Below are positions 1 to 8,637 of a stretch of 64,000 bases of DNA, in pieces. Each line of letters begins with the position of its first letter. Within the stretch, counting starts at the first letter, position 1. The DNA lies in NCBI RefSeq assembly GCF_024345795.1, contig NZ_JAGQBU010000007.1, positions 52,788-116,787 of the forward strand, written 5' to 3'. Position numbers and translations under genes: made by a program. The notes under the pieces are model-generated. The model was not told the origin of the DNA, made no database searches, and saw only the letters and a program-made list of their open reading frames with translations. This stretch comes from Synechococcus sp. J7-Johnson. Its GTDB lineage: Bacteria; Cyanobacteriota; Cyanobacteriia; PCC-6307; Cyanobiaceae.

Positions 1-816
1 GATCAAAGAGGTGTGGGCGCCGGAGCTGATGGCGCCGCCACCGACGTACAGAAGCGGGCGGCGCGCCTGGCGGATCAGCTCGATCGCCTGGGCGATCGCA
101 TCAGGGGCGGGACCGCTGGGCAGCAGGTATCCCGGCGGGATGGCCGCTCCCGGCTCCACGGGGGTGTAGTCGAATTCCTCGAGCCCCACATCCTTGGGGA
201 CGTCGATCAGCACCGGACCAGGCCGGCCCGTGGAGGCGATCAGGAAGGCCTCGGCCACGATCCGGCCGATGTCCGCGGGGTCGCGCACCACCCAGGAATG
301 CTTCACGATCGGCAGGGTGATGCCGAAGATGTCGGTTTCCTGGAAGGCGTCGGTGCCGATCGAGGCGCGGGGAACCTGACCGGTGATCACCACCATGGGC
401 ACCGAATCCATCTGGGCTGTGGCGATGCCGGTGACCAGATTGGTGGCCCCGGGTCCAGATGTGCCGAAACAGACACCGACCCTGCCGGTGGCCCGGGCGT
501 AAGCGTCAGCGGCGTGGGCGCCCCCCTGCTCGTGTCGGACCAGCACATGCTTGAGCCAGCCCCGACTCTCGGCCTTGTGCAGGGCGTCGTAGATGGGCAG
601 AATCGCTCCGCCGGGGTAGCCGAACACGTCGGTGACGCCGTGGCGATGGAGCGCATCCATCAGGGCGTCGGCGCCGCTCAGCCTCCCTGGCACAGATGGT
701 GCAACAGCCTCAGCAGGAATCAGAATCTGATCCGCCGGGACGGGCGCTGCTGTGTTGGCCGAGGTGCTGACAGTTGTCGAGGTCACGGTGGTCACGGTCA
801 CTGTGGCGGGCAACAC
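1..816 (-). CDS. ilvB: Acetolactate synthase large subunit, N-terminal part (cut by window edge)
   Basis: Thiamine-diphosphate enzyme that condenses two pyruvates (or pyruvate and 2-oxobutyrate) in branched-chain amino acid synthesis. The 272 visible codons hold the N-terminal ThDP pyrimidine-binding domain: [16 protein letters not shown], the catalytic-Glu motif [19 protein letters not shown], then [19 protein letters not shown] and [18 protein letters not shown] place the start at GTG 816. The first 45 or so residues are a Thr/Val/Ala-rich leader absent from bacterial IlvB cores, so a later start is possible. The rest of the gene lies left of the window. It starts 28 bp after the M23 peptidase gene and on the same strand. 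Confidence 0.93.
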   Translation of the reverse strand, partial: MLPATVTVTTVTSTTVSTSANTAAPVPADQILIPAEAVAPSVPGRLSGADALMDALHRHGVTDVFGYPGGAILPIYDALHKAESRGWLKHVLVRHEQGGAHAADAYARATGRVGVCFGTSGPGATNLVTGIATAQMDSVPMVVITGQVPRASIGTDAFQETDIFGITLPIVKHSWVVRDPADIGRIVAEAFLIASTGRPGPVLIDVPKDVGLEEFDYTPVEPGAAIPPGYLLPSGPAPDAIAQAIELIRQARRPLLYVGGGAISSGAHTSLI

Positions 817-844
817 ACGTAACGAAGACTGCCAGCGTAGGAGC

Positions 845-1372
845 TCAGTTCCGACCTTGGGAGAACTGTTGCGGGGACTGTGGCTTCAACCGCCGGCCGC
901 GCACCATGGCGCGCAGGATCAGACCCGGATCGAGCCAGGTGCCCCGGTAGCGGATTCCCCAGTGCAGGTGGGGGCCCGTGGTGCGCCCGCTCAGGCCCAG
1001 ATGAGCGATCAACTGACCGGCCCGCACCGTCTGGCCGGGGCGCAGCAGCACCGGGCCACTGGCGTAGACGCCGCAGCCGCCGTCATGGAAGACGTCCGCC
1101 ACCCTGCCGCCCCACCAGTTGCGGATGGGGGAGCCCAGGGGAGCGGCGATGTCGAGGCCGGAATGCATCTCCCGGCCACCACCAGGCCCGTTGCGACGGC
1201 CGAAATGACTCGTGTAGCCAGCGAAGTGGACGATTGGAAACACCCCGCGCGCCCAGCGCAGATCCGAGCGGGCAGGCGGGATCAGCACAAGCGCCAGCTG
1301 CAGACCAAGCAGCCCGGTCGCGATGCCTCGGCGTTTAGAGAAGGCCGAGGGCATGGAGCGGACCACGTCCAC
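845..1372 (-). CDS. M23-family peptidase-like protein with an internal deletion
   Basis: A 175-residue protein of the LytM/M23 zinc endopeptidase fold, which acts on peptidoglycan cross-bridges. An N-terminal hydrophobic stretch (about 17-35) looks like a signal or anchor. Zinc ligands are visible: His70 and Asp74 ([10 protein letters not shown]) and His137 in GPHLHWG, with His135 beside it. The strand that normally carries the other catalytic His (an H-L motif before PGQxVxAGQ) is missing: GGCGV at 98-102 runs straight into [12 protein letters not shown]. This looks like an in-frame loss of about 20 residues relative to the family. The GTG start at 1372 overlaps hemH by 38 bp and has GGAG upstream; ATG 1354 is an alternative. 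It may be catalytically impaired. Confidence 0.75.
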   Translation of the reverse strand: MDVVRSMPSAFSKRRGIATGLLGLQLALVLIPPARSDLRWARGVFPIVHFAGYTSHFGRRNGPGGGREMHSGLDIAAPLGSPIRNWWGGRVADVFHDGGCGVYASGPVLLRPGQTVRAGQLIAHLGLSGRTTGPHLHWGIRYRGTWLDPGLILRAMVRGRRLKPQSPQQFSQGRN

Positions 1373-2510
1373 TCAGGAGCTCCAGCAGGAAAGCCGAGAA
1401 CCCGAGCATCGCCAGACGGCCATTCCAGACCTCGGAACTGTTGTTCCAGCCCCAGGCCCACTTGTCCTGGGGGTAGAGCTTCACCTGGGTCGCCAGGGCG
1501 GCAGCCTGATCAAGATTCACTTCGGGGCCTGCCTGGGCCTGTTGCACCAGATCGGCCAGGCCCTTGATGAAAGTGGGATAGGTATCAAGGGCGGGCACGC
1601 GCACGAAATTTCTGATGCCGGCTTCCGTAGCTATTTCCCGGTATTCGATATCGATTTCCTCGAGGGTCTCGATGTGCTCGCTCACGAAGCTGATCGGCAC
1701 CACCACCAACTCCTGGACCCCCTCCTCACCCAGCCGCACCAAGGCTTCATCGGTGTAGGGCTTGAGCCATTCCACAGGGCCCACCCGGCTCTGGTAGGCC
1801 AGGGTGTAGGGATTGCCATGGCCAAGCAGTTGCTCCAGTTTGGCCATCACCAGCCTGGAGCAGGCCTCGATCTCCTGCTGATATGGGTCACCGGCATCCT
1901 CCACATAGGTCTTGGGCACGCCGTGGGCGCTGAAGAACACGTGGGCGGCGGCTGGTTCCTGGCAGCTGCGCACCCCAGCGGCGATCAGCTCCGCCATCGC
2001 CAGCACATAACCGGGATGGTCGTACCAGCTGCGGATGCAGCGGATCGGCAACTTGCTGAAGGCGGGATCGGCCTGGCGCAGGCGCTGCAGTTCACGGAAG
2101 CTCGAACCACTGGTGCTGATCGAGAAGTGGGGATATAGCGGCAGCACAACCACCTCATCCACGGCATCAGCCTTGATGTCGCCCACAGCCGATTCGGTGA
2201 ATGGATGCCAGTAGCGCATCGCCACATAGGTGGTGGCCTGGACGCCCCGCTGGCGCAGCTCACTCTGGAGCTCGCGTGCCTGCTGCTCGGTGATGCGGCG
2301 CAGGGGGGAGCCGCCGCCGATGGCGCGGTAGGCCTCCTTGGACTTGTTGCTGCGCAGGGTGCTGATCAACCAGGCCAGGGGTTTCTGCAGCAGGGGCGTG
2401 GGCAGCCGGATGATCTCCGGATCAGCGAAAAGGTTGTAGAGAAAGGGGCCAACATCTTCGATCCGCTCAGGCCCGCCGAGGTTCAGCAGCAAGACGCCGA
2501 CCCTGGCCAT
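1335..2510 (-). CDS. hemH: Ferrochelatase with C-terminal chlorophyll a/b-binding helix
   Basis: Inserts ferrous iron into protoporphyrin IX, the last step to protoheme. The 391-residue protein opens with [20 protein letters not shown], typical of ferrochelatase; [18 protein letters not shown] carries the conserved catalytic-region His. After about residue 340 a linker leads to [20 protein letters not shown], the E-x-x-N-G-R-x-A-M-x-G-F chlorophyll-binding motif of CAB/HLIP helices, as in cyanobacterial and plastid ferrochelatases, which implies a thylakoid location. An 11-bp inverted repeat (2523-2533) lies just upstream of the start, in the gap before the divergent recombinase gene. Confidence 0.97.
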   Translation of the reverse strand: MARVGVLLLNLGGPERIEDVGPFLYNLFADPEIIRLPTPLLQKPLAWLISTLRSNKSKEAYRAIGGGSPLRRITEQQARELQSELRQRGVQATTYVAMRYWHPFTESAVGDIKADAVDEVVVLPLYPHFSISTSGSSFRELQRLRQADPAFSKLPIRCIRSWYDHPGYVLAMAELIAAGVRSCQEPAAAHVFFSAHGVPKTYVEDAGDPYQQEIEACSRLVMAKLEQLLGHGNPYTLAYQSRVGPVEWLKPYTDEALVRLGEEGVQELVVVPISFVSEHIETLEEIDIEYREIATEAGIRNFVRVPALDTYPTFIKGLADLVQQAQAGPEVNLDQAAALATQVKLYPQDKWAWGWNNSSEVWNGRLAMLGFSAFLLELLSGRGPLHALGLL

Positions 2511-2604
2511 AGCTGAACTGATCCACTGAGTGGTTTAGAGCGTAACCCTGCTGGTGCCCGCTGGCGGTAGCCCGAGCTGATCGATATCGTCGGCGCGCCC
2601 ATCA

Positions 2605-3774
2605 CTGGCTCCAACTCCTCTGACCCAATCCCTTGCCGCGATCGATGCGGAGCTGAGCCAGGAGAACGCCCGACTGGCGGCCAGCGGCCTGGCCCTGCGG
2701 CTGGAGCGGCGGGGGGGACGGCTGGCCCTGCGCGGTCCCCTGCCATGCCCGCGGGGCGGTCCCCTGCGGGTGCAGCGCCTGAGCCTGGGCCTGGAAGCCA
2801 GTCCCACTGGCCTGATCCAGGCCAGGCGAGAACTGAAACGGGTGAACCAGGCCCTGCGCCAGCAACGCTTCGACTGGGGCGACTGGGGCCGACCCTGCGC
2901 AGCGACGTCGGCGCTGGAGCGGCTGAAGGCCTTCGAACAAGCCTTTTTCGCCGATCCCCGCCGGCGGCGCAATCCCGCCGGCAGCCGCACCACCTGGAGC
3001 GCCGCCTATCAGCCTTACCTGCGCAAGCTGCGCGACCGGCTGGAGCAGGGGGAGCTTCTTGACAGCGCGCAACTGGTGGAAGTGCTGGAGGCTTACCCCC
3101 CCTCCAGCCGCAGCCGTCAGCAGTGCGGCACCGCCCTTGCGGCCCTGGCCCGGCATTTGGAGCTGCCCCTTCCCGATGACTGGCGCGAACGGGCTGCCGG
3201 CTATGGCCTGCACCAGGCCCAGTACCGGCGCCTGCCCAACGATGCCCAGTTGCTGGAATGGGTGGAGCGCATTCCAAACCCCCGCTGGCGGCTGGTCTAC
3301 GGCCTGATGGCCACCTACGGCCTGCGCAACCACGAGGTGTTCTTCGCCGATCTCTCCGCTCTTGCCCCGGGGGGTGACCGGGTGATCCGGGTGCTGCCCA
3401 CCACCAAGACAGGTGAGCATCAGGTCTGGCCCTTCCAGCCCGAGTGGGTGGACCGCTTCGATCTGGCCATCCTCGGGGAGCACAACGACCGGCTCCCTGC
3501 GGTCTGCACCGACCTGAGGCGTACCACCCTGCAGCAGGTGGGCCGGCGGGTGGCGGAGCAGTTCCGCCGTTACGAGCTGCCGTGCACCCCCTACGACCTG
3601 CGCCATGCCTGGGCCGTGCGCACCATCCACATCGGCCTGCCCGACACGGTGGCGGCCCGGATGATGGGTCACTCGGTGGCGATCCACACCCGCACATACC
3701 ACCACTGGATCACCCGCCGCGACCAGCAGCAGGCGGTGGATGCGGCCCTGGCCCGCCAGCGGCTGACCCTCTGA
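2605..3774 (+). CDS. Tyrosine recombinase/integrase-family protein (non-canonical start)
   Basis: A protein of about 389 residues with a tyrosine-recombinase catalytic domain in its C-terminal half: Arg in YGLRNHEVFF (about 241), Lys in TTKTGEHQ, Arg in PYDLRHAWAVR, His in ARMMGHSVAIH, and the presumed nucleophile Tyr in RTYHHWI. The His of the usual HxxR box is Tyr here. Coding similarity (LAAIDAELSQENARLAASG, then GLALRLERRGGRLALRG) extends well upstream of the first GTG (2770), back to a stop at 2578, but that stretch holds no ATG, GTG or TTG. I therefore place the start tentatively at CTG 2605. There is no sign of a prophage: flanking genes are housekeeping, and my recollection is that this gene sits between hemH and cobO in marine picocyanobacteria. 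Confidence 0.8.
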   Translation: MAPTPLTQSLAAIDAELSQENARLAASGLALRLERRGGRLALRGPLPCPRGGPLRVQRLSLGLEASPTGLIQARRELKRVNQALRQQRFDWGDWGRPCAATSALERLKAFEQAFFADPRRRRNPAGSRTTWSAAYQPYLRKLRDRLEQGELLDSAQLVEVLEAYPPSSRSRQQCGTALAALARHLELPLPDDWRERAAGYGLHQAQYRRLPNDAQLLEWVERIPNPRWRLVYGLMATYGLRNHEVFFADLSALAPGGDRVIRVLPTTKTGEHQVWPFQPEWVDRFDLAILGEHNDRLPAVCTDLRRTTLQQVGRRVAEQFRRYELPCTPYDLRHAWAVRTIHIGLPDTVAARMMGHSVAIHTRTYHHWITRRDQQQAVDAALARQRLTL

Positions 3775-3821
3775 GGCGGCCTGCGCGCCAGAGTGGCCAG
3801 CGGTTGTCGCCTTCAGCGTCC

Positions 3822-4499
3822 ATGTCCAACTCTGCTGCGGTCGACCCGCTCGATCAGGTGGCCGCTGAGCTCGGTCCCGGTGGGGACCTCGCCCCTGAGC
3901 GTGACGCCGAGGCCTACCGCCGCCGGATGCAACGCCGCCGGGAGGTGCAGCAGCAGCGGGTGGGGGAACGCAGCCTCGAAAAGGGGCTGGTCCTGGTTTT
4001 CACAGGCGATGGCAAGGGCAAGACCACGGCCGCCCTGGGGCTGGTGCTGCGCACCCTGGGACATGGCGAGGGGGTGGCGGTGGTGCAGTTCATCAAGGGT
4101 GGCTGGCAGCCAGGGGAGGCCCGGGCACTGCAGCTCTTCGGCGATGACCTGGCCTGGCATGCTCTCGGGGAAGGCTTCACCTGGGAGACCCAGGACCGAG
4201 AGCGGGACCGGCAGCTGGTCCAGCAGGCCTGGCAACGCTCTCTGGTGTACCTGGCGGATCCCGCCCGCAAGCTGGTGGTGCTCGATGAGGTCAACGTGGC
4301 CCTCAAGCTGGGCTATCTCGAGCTGGATCAGGTACTGGAGGGCCTCGATCGCCGCCCGGAGCTCTCCCACGTGGCCCTCACGGGGCGGGGGGCACCCCAG
4401 GGCCTGGTAGACCGTGCCGATCTGGTCACCGAGATGAAGCTGGTGCGCCATCCCTTCCGTGAGCAGGGGGTGAAAGCCCAGGCCGGCATCGAGTTCTGA
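3822..4499 (+). CDS. cobO: Cob(I)alamin/corrinoid adenosyltransferase (CobA/CobO type)
   Basis: Transfers the adenosyl group of ATP to cob(I)yrinic acid a,c-diamide or cobalamin, in adenosylcobalamin formation. The 225-residue protein has the family P-loop [18 protein letters not shown], then VVQFIKGGW, a Walker-B-like [10 protein letters not shown] and the C-terminal [20 protein letters not shown], all standard for the CobO/BtuR family. The first 35 or so residues are variable. ATG 3822 matches the usual length. It follows the recombinase by 47 bp and leads into pyrH. A second cobalamin gene, cobK, lies at 25.6 kb. Confidence 0.95.
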   Translation: MSNSAAVDPLDQVAAELGPGGDLAPERDAEAYRRRMQRRREVQQQRVGERSLEKGLVLVFTGDGKGKTTAALGLVLRTLGHGEGVAVVQFIKGGWQPGEARALQLFGDDLAWHALGEGFTWETQDRERDRQLVQQAWQRSLVYLADPARKLVVLDEVNVALKLGYLELDQVLEGLDRRPELSHVALTGRGAPQGLVDRADLVTEMKLVRHPFREQGVKAQAGIEF

Positions 4500-4579
4500 A
4501 CCGCGTGGCTGGCGCTTCTGCGCTTGCGGGCGCTGTTGCTACTGTGCCGCCGACTGTGTTCGCCGTGCGCTCAATTCCG

Positions 4580-5293
4580 ATGGCTTACCAGCGCGTTCTG
4601 CTCAAACTCAGTGGCGAGGCGCTGATGGGGGAGCAGGGCTACGGCATCGATCCCGCCATCGTCCAGGCCATTGCGGCGGATGTTTCGGCTGTGGTGAACG
4701 CCGGCAAGGAACTCGCCATCGTGGTGGGGGGAGGCAACATCTTTCGAGGCCTCAAGGGTTCTTCAGCCGGCATGGACCGGGCCACCGCCGACTATGTAGG
4801 CATGTTGGCCACTGTGATGAACGCCATCACCCTTCAGGACGCCCTGGAGCGGGTGGGGGTGGCCACCCGGGTTCAGACCGCCATCGCCATGCAGGAGATC
4901 GCCGAGCCCTATATCCGGCGCCGCGCCATCCGTCATCTGGAGAAGGGCCGGGTGGTGGTGTTCGGCGCTGGCTGCGGTAATCCCTTCTTCACCACCGACA
5001 CCACCGCCGCCCTGCGGGCCGCCGAGATCAACGCCGACGTGGTGCTCAAGGCCACCAAGGTGGACGGGGTTTATGACAAGGACCCGGCCCGCCACAGCGA
5101 CGCCATCCGCTACGACCAGCTCACCTTCCAGGACGTCCTCAGCGGTGAGCTGGCCGTGATGGACAGCACCGCCATCGCGCTGTGCAAGGACAACGCCATC
5201 CCGATCGTGGTCTTCGACCTGTTCGGGCCTGGCAACATCGGCCGGGCCATCGCCGGCGAGCCGATCGGCACCCGCATCGTTCCTGCCGGCTGA
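4580..5293 (+). CDS. pyrH: Uridylate kinase
   Basis: Phosphorylates UMP to UDP with ATP; a hexameric bacterial enzyme of the amino-acid-kinase fold. The 237-residue length is normal. Motifs are [13 protein letters not shown] at the N-terminus, [42 protein letters not shown] and [14 protein letters not shown] chose ATG 4580 because [15 protein letters not shown] is where homologues begin; the in-frame upstream extension to 4505 shows no family character. It precedes frr, the common bacterial pyrH-frr order. Confidence 0.97.
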   Translation: MAYQRVLLKLSGEALMGEQGYGIDPAIVQAIAADVSAVVNAGKELAIVVGGGNIFRGLKGSSAGMDRATADYVGMLATVMNAITLQDALERVGVATRVQTAIAMQEIAEPYIRRRAIRHLEKGRVVVFGAGCGNPFFTTDTTAALRAAEINADVVLKATKVDGVYDKDPARHSDAIRYDQLTFQDVLSGELAVMDSTAIALCKDNAIPIVVFDLFGPGNIGRAIAGEPIGTRIVPAG

Positions 5294-5317
5294 CGCCGCA
5301 CTATCCCCGCACCGCCC

Positions 5318-5857
5318 ATGGATCTCGACGCCAGCATGCGCAAGTCGCTGGAAGCCACCCAGCGCACCTTCAACACCATCCGCACCGGCCGGGCCAATCC
5401 TTCCCTGCTCGACAAGATCACCATCGAGTACTACGGCACCGAAACGCCCCTGCGCTCGGTGGCCAGTCTCTCCACCCCCGATTCCCAGACAATCCAGATC
5501 CAGCCTTTCGACACCGCAGCGATGGCGGCCATCGAAAAAGCAATTTCCATGAGTGATCTGGGCCTCACTCCCAACAACGACGGCCGTCTGATCCGCATCA
5601 ACATTCCTCCACTGACGGCCGAGCGGCGCAAGGAGTTCTGCAAACTCGCCGCCCGCTATGCCGAAGACGGCAAAGTGGCCCTGCGCAACATCCGCCGCGA
5701 CGCGATCGACAAGGTCAAGAAGCAGGAAAAAGACGGGGAGCTCTCCGAAGATCAGAGCCGTGATGAACAGGAGAAGGTGCAGAAGCTCACCGAGCGCTAC
5801 ATCGTCGAACTGGAGAAAAGCCTCGCAGACAAGGAAGCCGACATCCTCAAGGTGTGA
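5318..5857 (+). CDS. frr: Ribosome recycling factor
   Basis: Works with EF-G to split post-termination ribosomes. At 179 residues it is close to the usual 182-185, entirely helical outside the central domain. Family marks are [50 protein letters not shown] and [15 protein letters not shown]. It sits 24 bp after pyrH and its stop overlaps the GTG of the next gene in a GTGA arrangement, so the three genes are probably co-transcribed. Confidence 0.97.
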   Translation: MDLDASMRKSLEATQRTFNTIRTGRANPSLLDKITIEYYGTETPLRSVASLSTPDSQTIQIQPFDTAAMAAIEKAISMSDLGLTPNNDGRLIRINIPPLTAERRKEFCKLAARYAEDGKVALRNIRRDAIDKVKKQEKDGELSEDQSRDEQEKVQKLTERYIVELEKSLADKEADILKV

Positions 5858-7020
5858 GCGTGGCCAGCGCTGCACCCCGGCCAGCCTGTGATGCCGACGT
5901 GGTCGTGGTGGGTGCCGGGGCGGCCGGGGCGGCAACCGCTTACCACCTCGCTGCGCGGGGCTGGCGCGTCAGGATCCTGGATGCTGGCAGTCTGCCCCGG
6001 CCGAAACCCTGTGGCGGCGGTATGGCCGCCTCCGTGCAGCGCCTGTTCCCCTTCGATCTCAGTCCTGCCGTCGATCGGGTGATCACCAAGGTGCGTTTCA
6101 CCTGGTGCCTGGAGGATCCCGTGATCGCCGAGCTGCCTGGGGAGGCACCCTTCTGGATCGTGCGCCGTTCCCGTCTGGATCATCTTCTGGCGGAGCAGGC
6201 GGTGGGTTGTGGTGCCGATCTGCTGGAGGCCACCGCCGTGGAGAGAATCACACGGGAAGGGGATCACTGGCGCGTGCACAACTCGGCGGGCGGTTGGATC
6301 AGCTGCAGGGCGGTGGTGATCGCCGATGGGGCTCGCTCGGCCTTCGGCCAGCCGCTGGGCCTGGGGTCACCCCAGCCCCGCTACGCCTCCGCAGTGGCGG
6401 TGGAGGTGGACGCTGAAGTGCTTGAGCCCAGCACGGCCCATTTCGAATTCGGCCTGGTGCGCCATGGCTTCAGCTGGATTTTCCCGCGCCAGGGTGGCCT
6501 CAGCATTGGGGTGGGCAGCTTCATCGGCCGCGAGCCCCTCGAGAGCGAGGCCGTGCTGGCCCGCTTGCTGCCCAGCTTCGGGCTGCCACCCGACAGTGGC
6601 GAACGGCGGGTGTCTCCCCTGCGGGTCTGGGACGGGCATCACCGGCTCCACCACGATGCCGGCGTCCTGGTGGTCGGAGACGCGGCCTCACTGGTGGATC
6701 CCTTTCTGGCGGAAGGACTGCGTCCCGCGCTACTCAGCGGCACCCGCGCAGCCGAGGCCCTCGACCGCTGGCTGCGCGGTGAGGCCGGCGCTCTGGCTGG
6801 CTACAGCGAGCGCATGCGCAGTGAGTGGGGCCAGTCGATGGCCTGGGGACGACGCATCGCCCAGGTGTTCTACCGGTTGCCCCGTGTTGGATATCAACTG
6901 GGGGTGAAGCGGCCCACCGCTCCTAGGCGCATCGCCCAGATTCTCTCCGGGGAGATGGGCTACGGCGACATCGCCCAGCGGGTAATCCGCCGACTGATGT
7001 TCAACCGCAGTCAGAGCTAG
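5854..7020 (+). CDS. FAD-dependent oxidoreductase, geranylgeranyl reductase family
   Basis: A 388-residue flavoprotein of the UbiH/geranylgeranyl-reductase superfamily. The N-terminal dinucleotide fold reads [18 protein letters not shown] with the acidic end of strand 2 (RILDAG), followed by [16 protein letters not shown], the cysteine-containing motif typical of the GGR branch. The second FAD motif is [20 protein letters not shown]. The family reduces isoprenoid double bonds or hydroxylates aromatic rings, but the substrate cannot be told from sequence. The GTG start overlaps the frr stop by 4 bp; the 3' end overlaps the convergent cyclic-nucleotide-binding gene by 4 bp. Confidence 0.85.
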   Translation: MSVASAAPRPACDADVVVVGAGAAGAATAYHLAARGWRVRILDAGSLPRPKPCGGGMAASVQRLFPFDLSPAVDRVITKVRFTWCLEDPVIAELPGEAPFWIVRRSRLDHLLAEQAVGCGADLLEATAVERITREGDHWRVHNSAGGWISCRAVVIADGARSAFGQPLGLGSPQPRYASAVAVEVDAEVLEPSTAHFEFGLVRHGFSWIFPRQGGLSIGVGSFIGREPLESEAVLARLLPSFGLPPDSGERRVSPLRVWDGHHRLHHDAGVLVVGDAASLVDPFLAEGLRPALLSGTRAAEALDRWLRGEAGALAGYSERMRSEWGQSMAWGRRIAQVFYRLPRVGYQLGVKRPTAPRRIAQILSGEMGYGDIAQRVIRRLMFNRSQS

Positions 7021-7391
7021 CGGAGGCAATCCTTCAGTTGGCGCAGACGCTGGTCGATCGAACTCAGTAGCTCGATGGCGAACATCGGCGATTCCTGAAC
7101 GGCGAACAGGAACTTTTCCCGGTTCATCACCAGGATCCTGCAGGGGCTGATGGCCCTGGCATTGCCGAAACGGCGGTGATCAGGGGTGACCAGCGCTCCT
7201 GCGCCGAAGACATCGCCTTCCTTGATCTCCTCATGGCCGGCATCACCGTTCCAGCTGAGTTGCACGCTGCCCTGCAGCAATCCGAACATGCAATCGCCGG
7301 ATTCTCCGGCCTTGAAGATCAGATCGCCGGGTTCATAGTCACGCACCTCGCCCTGGGTGGCCAGGGCACGAAGGGTGTCAAGAGCATTCAT
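7017..7391 (-). CDS. Stand-alone cyclic nucleotide-binding domain protein
   Basis: A 124-residue protein made of a single CAP-like beta-roll: YEPGDLIFKAGESGDCMFGLLQGSVQL, given here in two parts as YEPGDLIFKAGESGDCMF and GLLQGSVQL, then EIKEGDVFGAGALV, followed by the C-helix. There is no helix-turn-helix, so it is not a transcription factor by itself. The phosphate-binding cassette R-A is not clear: HRRFGNARAIS sits where FGE..L....R(S/T)A would be. It may therefore bind no nucleotide or an atypical ligand. It lies 3 bp after the tal stop on the same strand, so co-transcription with tal is likely. Confidence 0.78.
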   Translation of the reverse strand: MNALDTLRALATQGEVRDYEPGDLIFKAGESGDCMFGLLQGSVQLSWNGDAGHEEIKEGDVFGAGALVTPDHRRFGNARAISPCRILVMNREKFLFAVQESPMFAIELLSSIDQRLRQLKDCLR

Positions 7392-7394
7392 GGA

Positions 7395-8573
7395 TCAGGC
7401 ACCGGCGGCCGTGAGGGCCAGGGGGGCTCCCAGGCCACCACGCACGTCTTCGGGCACCAGCTTGCCGTCATGGTCGGTGTCGAGAGCATCGAAGACCGCA
7501 TCGCTGCCCAACCATTCCTCCCTGGTGATGCAGCCGTCGCCATCCATGTCGTTGAGCAGGAAGATTTCCTGGGCAGCGTGGGCGAAGGCGGCCTCCCCCT
7601 CCAGCTCGGCAAGGCGATGGGCCAACTGGGCCTCAAGGGTCTCAATCGCTTTGCTGAAGCCGCGGATGCCCTCATCGAGCTTTTCGCTGGCCATCCGATC
7701 AGCCGCCATGGCGGCGGCATAACTGGAGCTATCCATGCTGAAGCGAGCCTCGGTGGGCGCAGGGTTGAGGGGATCAAGCTTGCGCGGCAGGGGCGCTTCG
7801 GTCTGGCGAAGCTGATCGAGAAGCTTGGGAGAGATCGTGAGCAGATCGCAGCCGGCCAGCTCGATGATCTCCTCGATGTTGCGGAAACTGGCCCCCATAA
7901 CTTCCGTGCGGTAGCCGTAGGTTTTGTAGTAATTGAAGATCTTGGTGACGGAGATCACACCGGGGTCCTCTGGCCCGGGATAGTGATCGCGGCCGGTGTC
8001 TTGCTTGTACCAATCGAGGATGCGACCCACGAAGGGGGAGATCAGGGTTACGCCCGCCTCGGCGCAGGCCACGGCCTGGGTGAAGCTGAACAGCAGGGTG
8101 AGGTTGCAGTGAATGCCCTCCTTTTCCAGCTCTTCAGCTGCCTTGATGCCCTCCCAGGTGGAAGCGATCTTGATCAGCACCCGCTCCTTGCCGATACCGG
8201 CCTCGTGATAAAGGCCAATCAATTTGCGCGCCTTCTCGATCGTGGCCCCGGTGTCGTAACTGAGCCTGGCATCCACCTCAGTGGACACCCGCCCTGGAAC
8301 GATCTGAAGGATCTCCTTGCCGAAGGTGACGCAGATTTCATCAAGTGCTTCCAGCACCACCTCTTCGGCGGGTGCGGCGGGCCCGATCACCTTCCTGGAT
8401 GCCTTGAGGGATTCATCGATCAGCCCCTGATACAGCGGTATCTGGGCGGCCGCCAGGATCAGGGAGGGATTGGTGGTGGCGTCGCGAGGGGTGAACTGCT
8501 TGATCGCTTCCAGTTCACCGGTGTCAGCGACGACAACCGTCATGGCAGCGAGTTGATCGAGCAGGTTGGGCAT
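7395..8573 (-). CDS. tal: Transaldolase with C-terminal EF-hand pair
   Basis: Transfers a dihydroxyacetone unit between sugar phosphates in the pentose phosphate pathway. The 392-residue protein has an N-terminal TalB-type barrel: [18 protein letters not shown], the Schiff-base Lys within [15 protein letters not shown], and [21 protein letters not shown]-terminal extension carries two EF-hand loops, [13 protein letters not shown] and [13 protein letters not shown], with Asp/Asn/Glu at ligand positions, so calcium binding is expected. Similar fusions occur in marine picocyanobacteria. I prefer ATG 8573 ([15 protein letters not shown]) over ATG 8591 or 8585. Confidence 0.95.
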   Translation of the reverse strand: MPNLLDQLAAMTVVVADTGELEAIKQFTPRDATTNPSLILAAAQIPLYQGLIDESLKASRKVIGPAAPAEEVVLEALDEICVTFGKEILQIVPGRVSTEVDARLSYDTGATIEKARKLIGLYHEAGIGKERVLIKIASTWEGIKAAEELEKEGIHCNLTLLFSFTQAVACAEAGVTLISPFVGRILDWYKQDTGRDHYPGPEDPGVISVTKIFNYYKTYGYRTEVMGASFRNIEEIIELAGCDLLTISPKLLDQLRQTEAPLPRKLDPLNPAPTEARFSMDSSSYAAAMAADRMASEKLDEGIRGFSKAIETLEAQLAHRLAELEGEAAFAHAAQEIFLLNDMDGDGCITREEWLGSDAVFDALDTDHDGKLVPEDVRGGLGAPLALTAAGA

Positions 8574-8637
8574 GTCCCCATGCATCAGCATCTGCCAGGA
8601 GGCTAGCCAGGCTCAGCCGAGCCCACCCGGAGCGTCC

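Noticed and set aside
2535..3705. Long minus-strand ORFs opposite the recombinase gene
   Set aside because: Pro/Gly/Arg-rich antisense shadows of a GC-rich gene; the plus strand shows recombinase motifs.
2605..3774. Prophage or integrative element marked by the recombinase
   Set aside because: No other phage genes, no att-like repeats or tRNA nearby, and the neighbours are housekeeping genes in a familiar cyanobacterial order.
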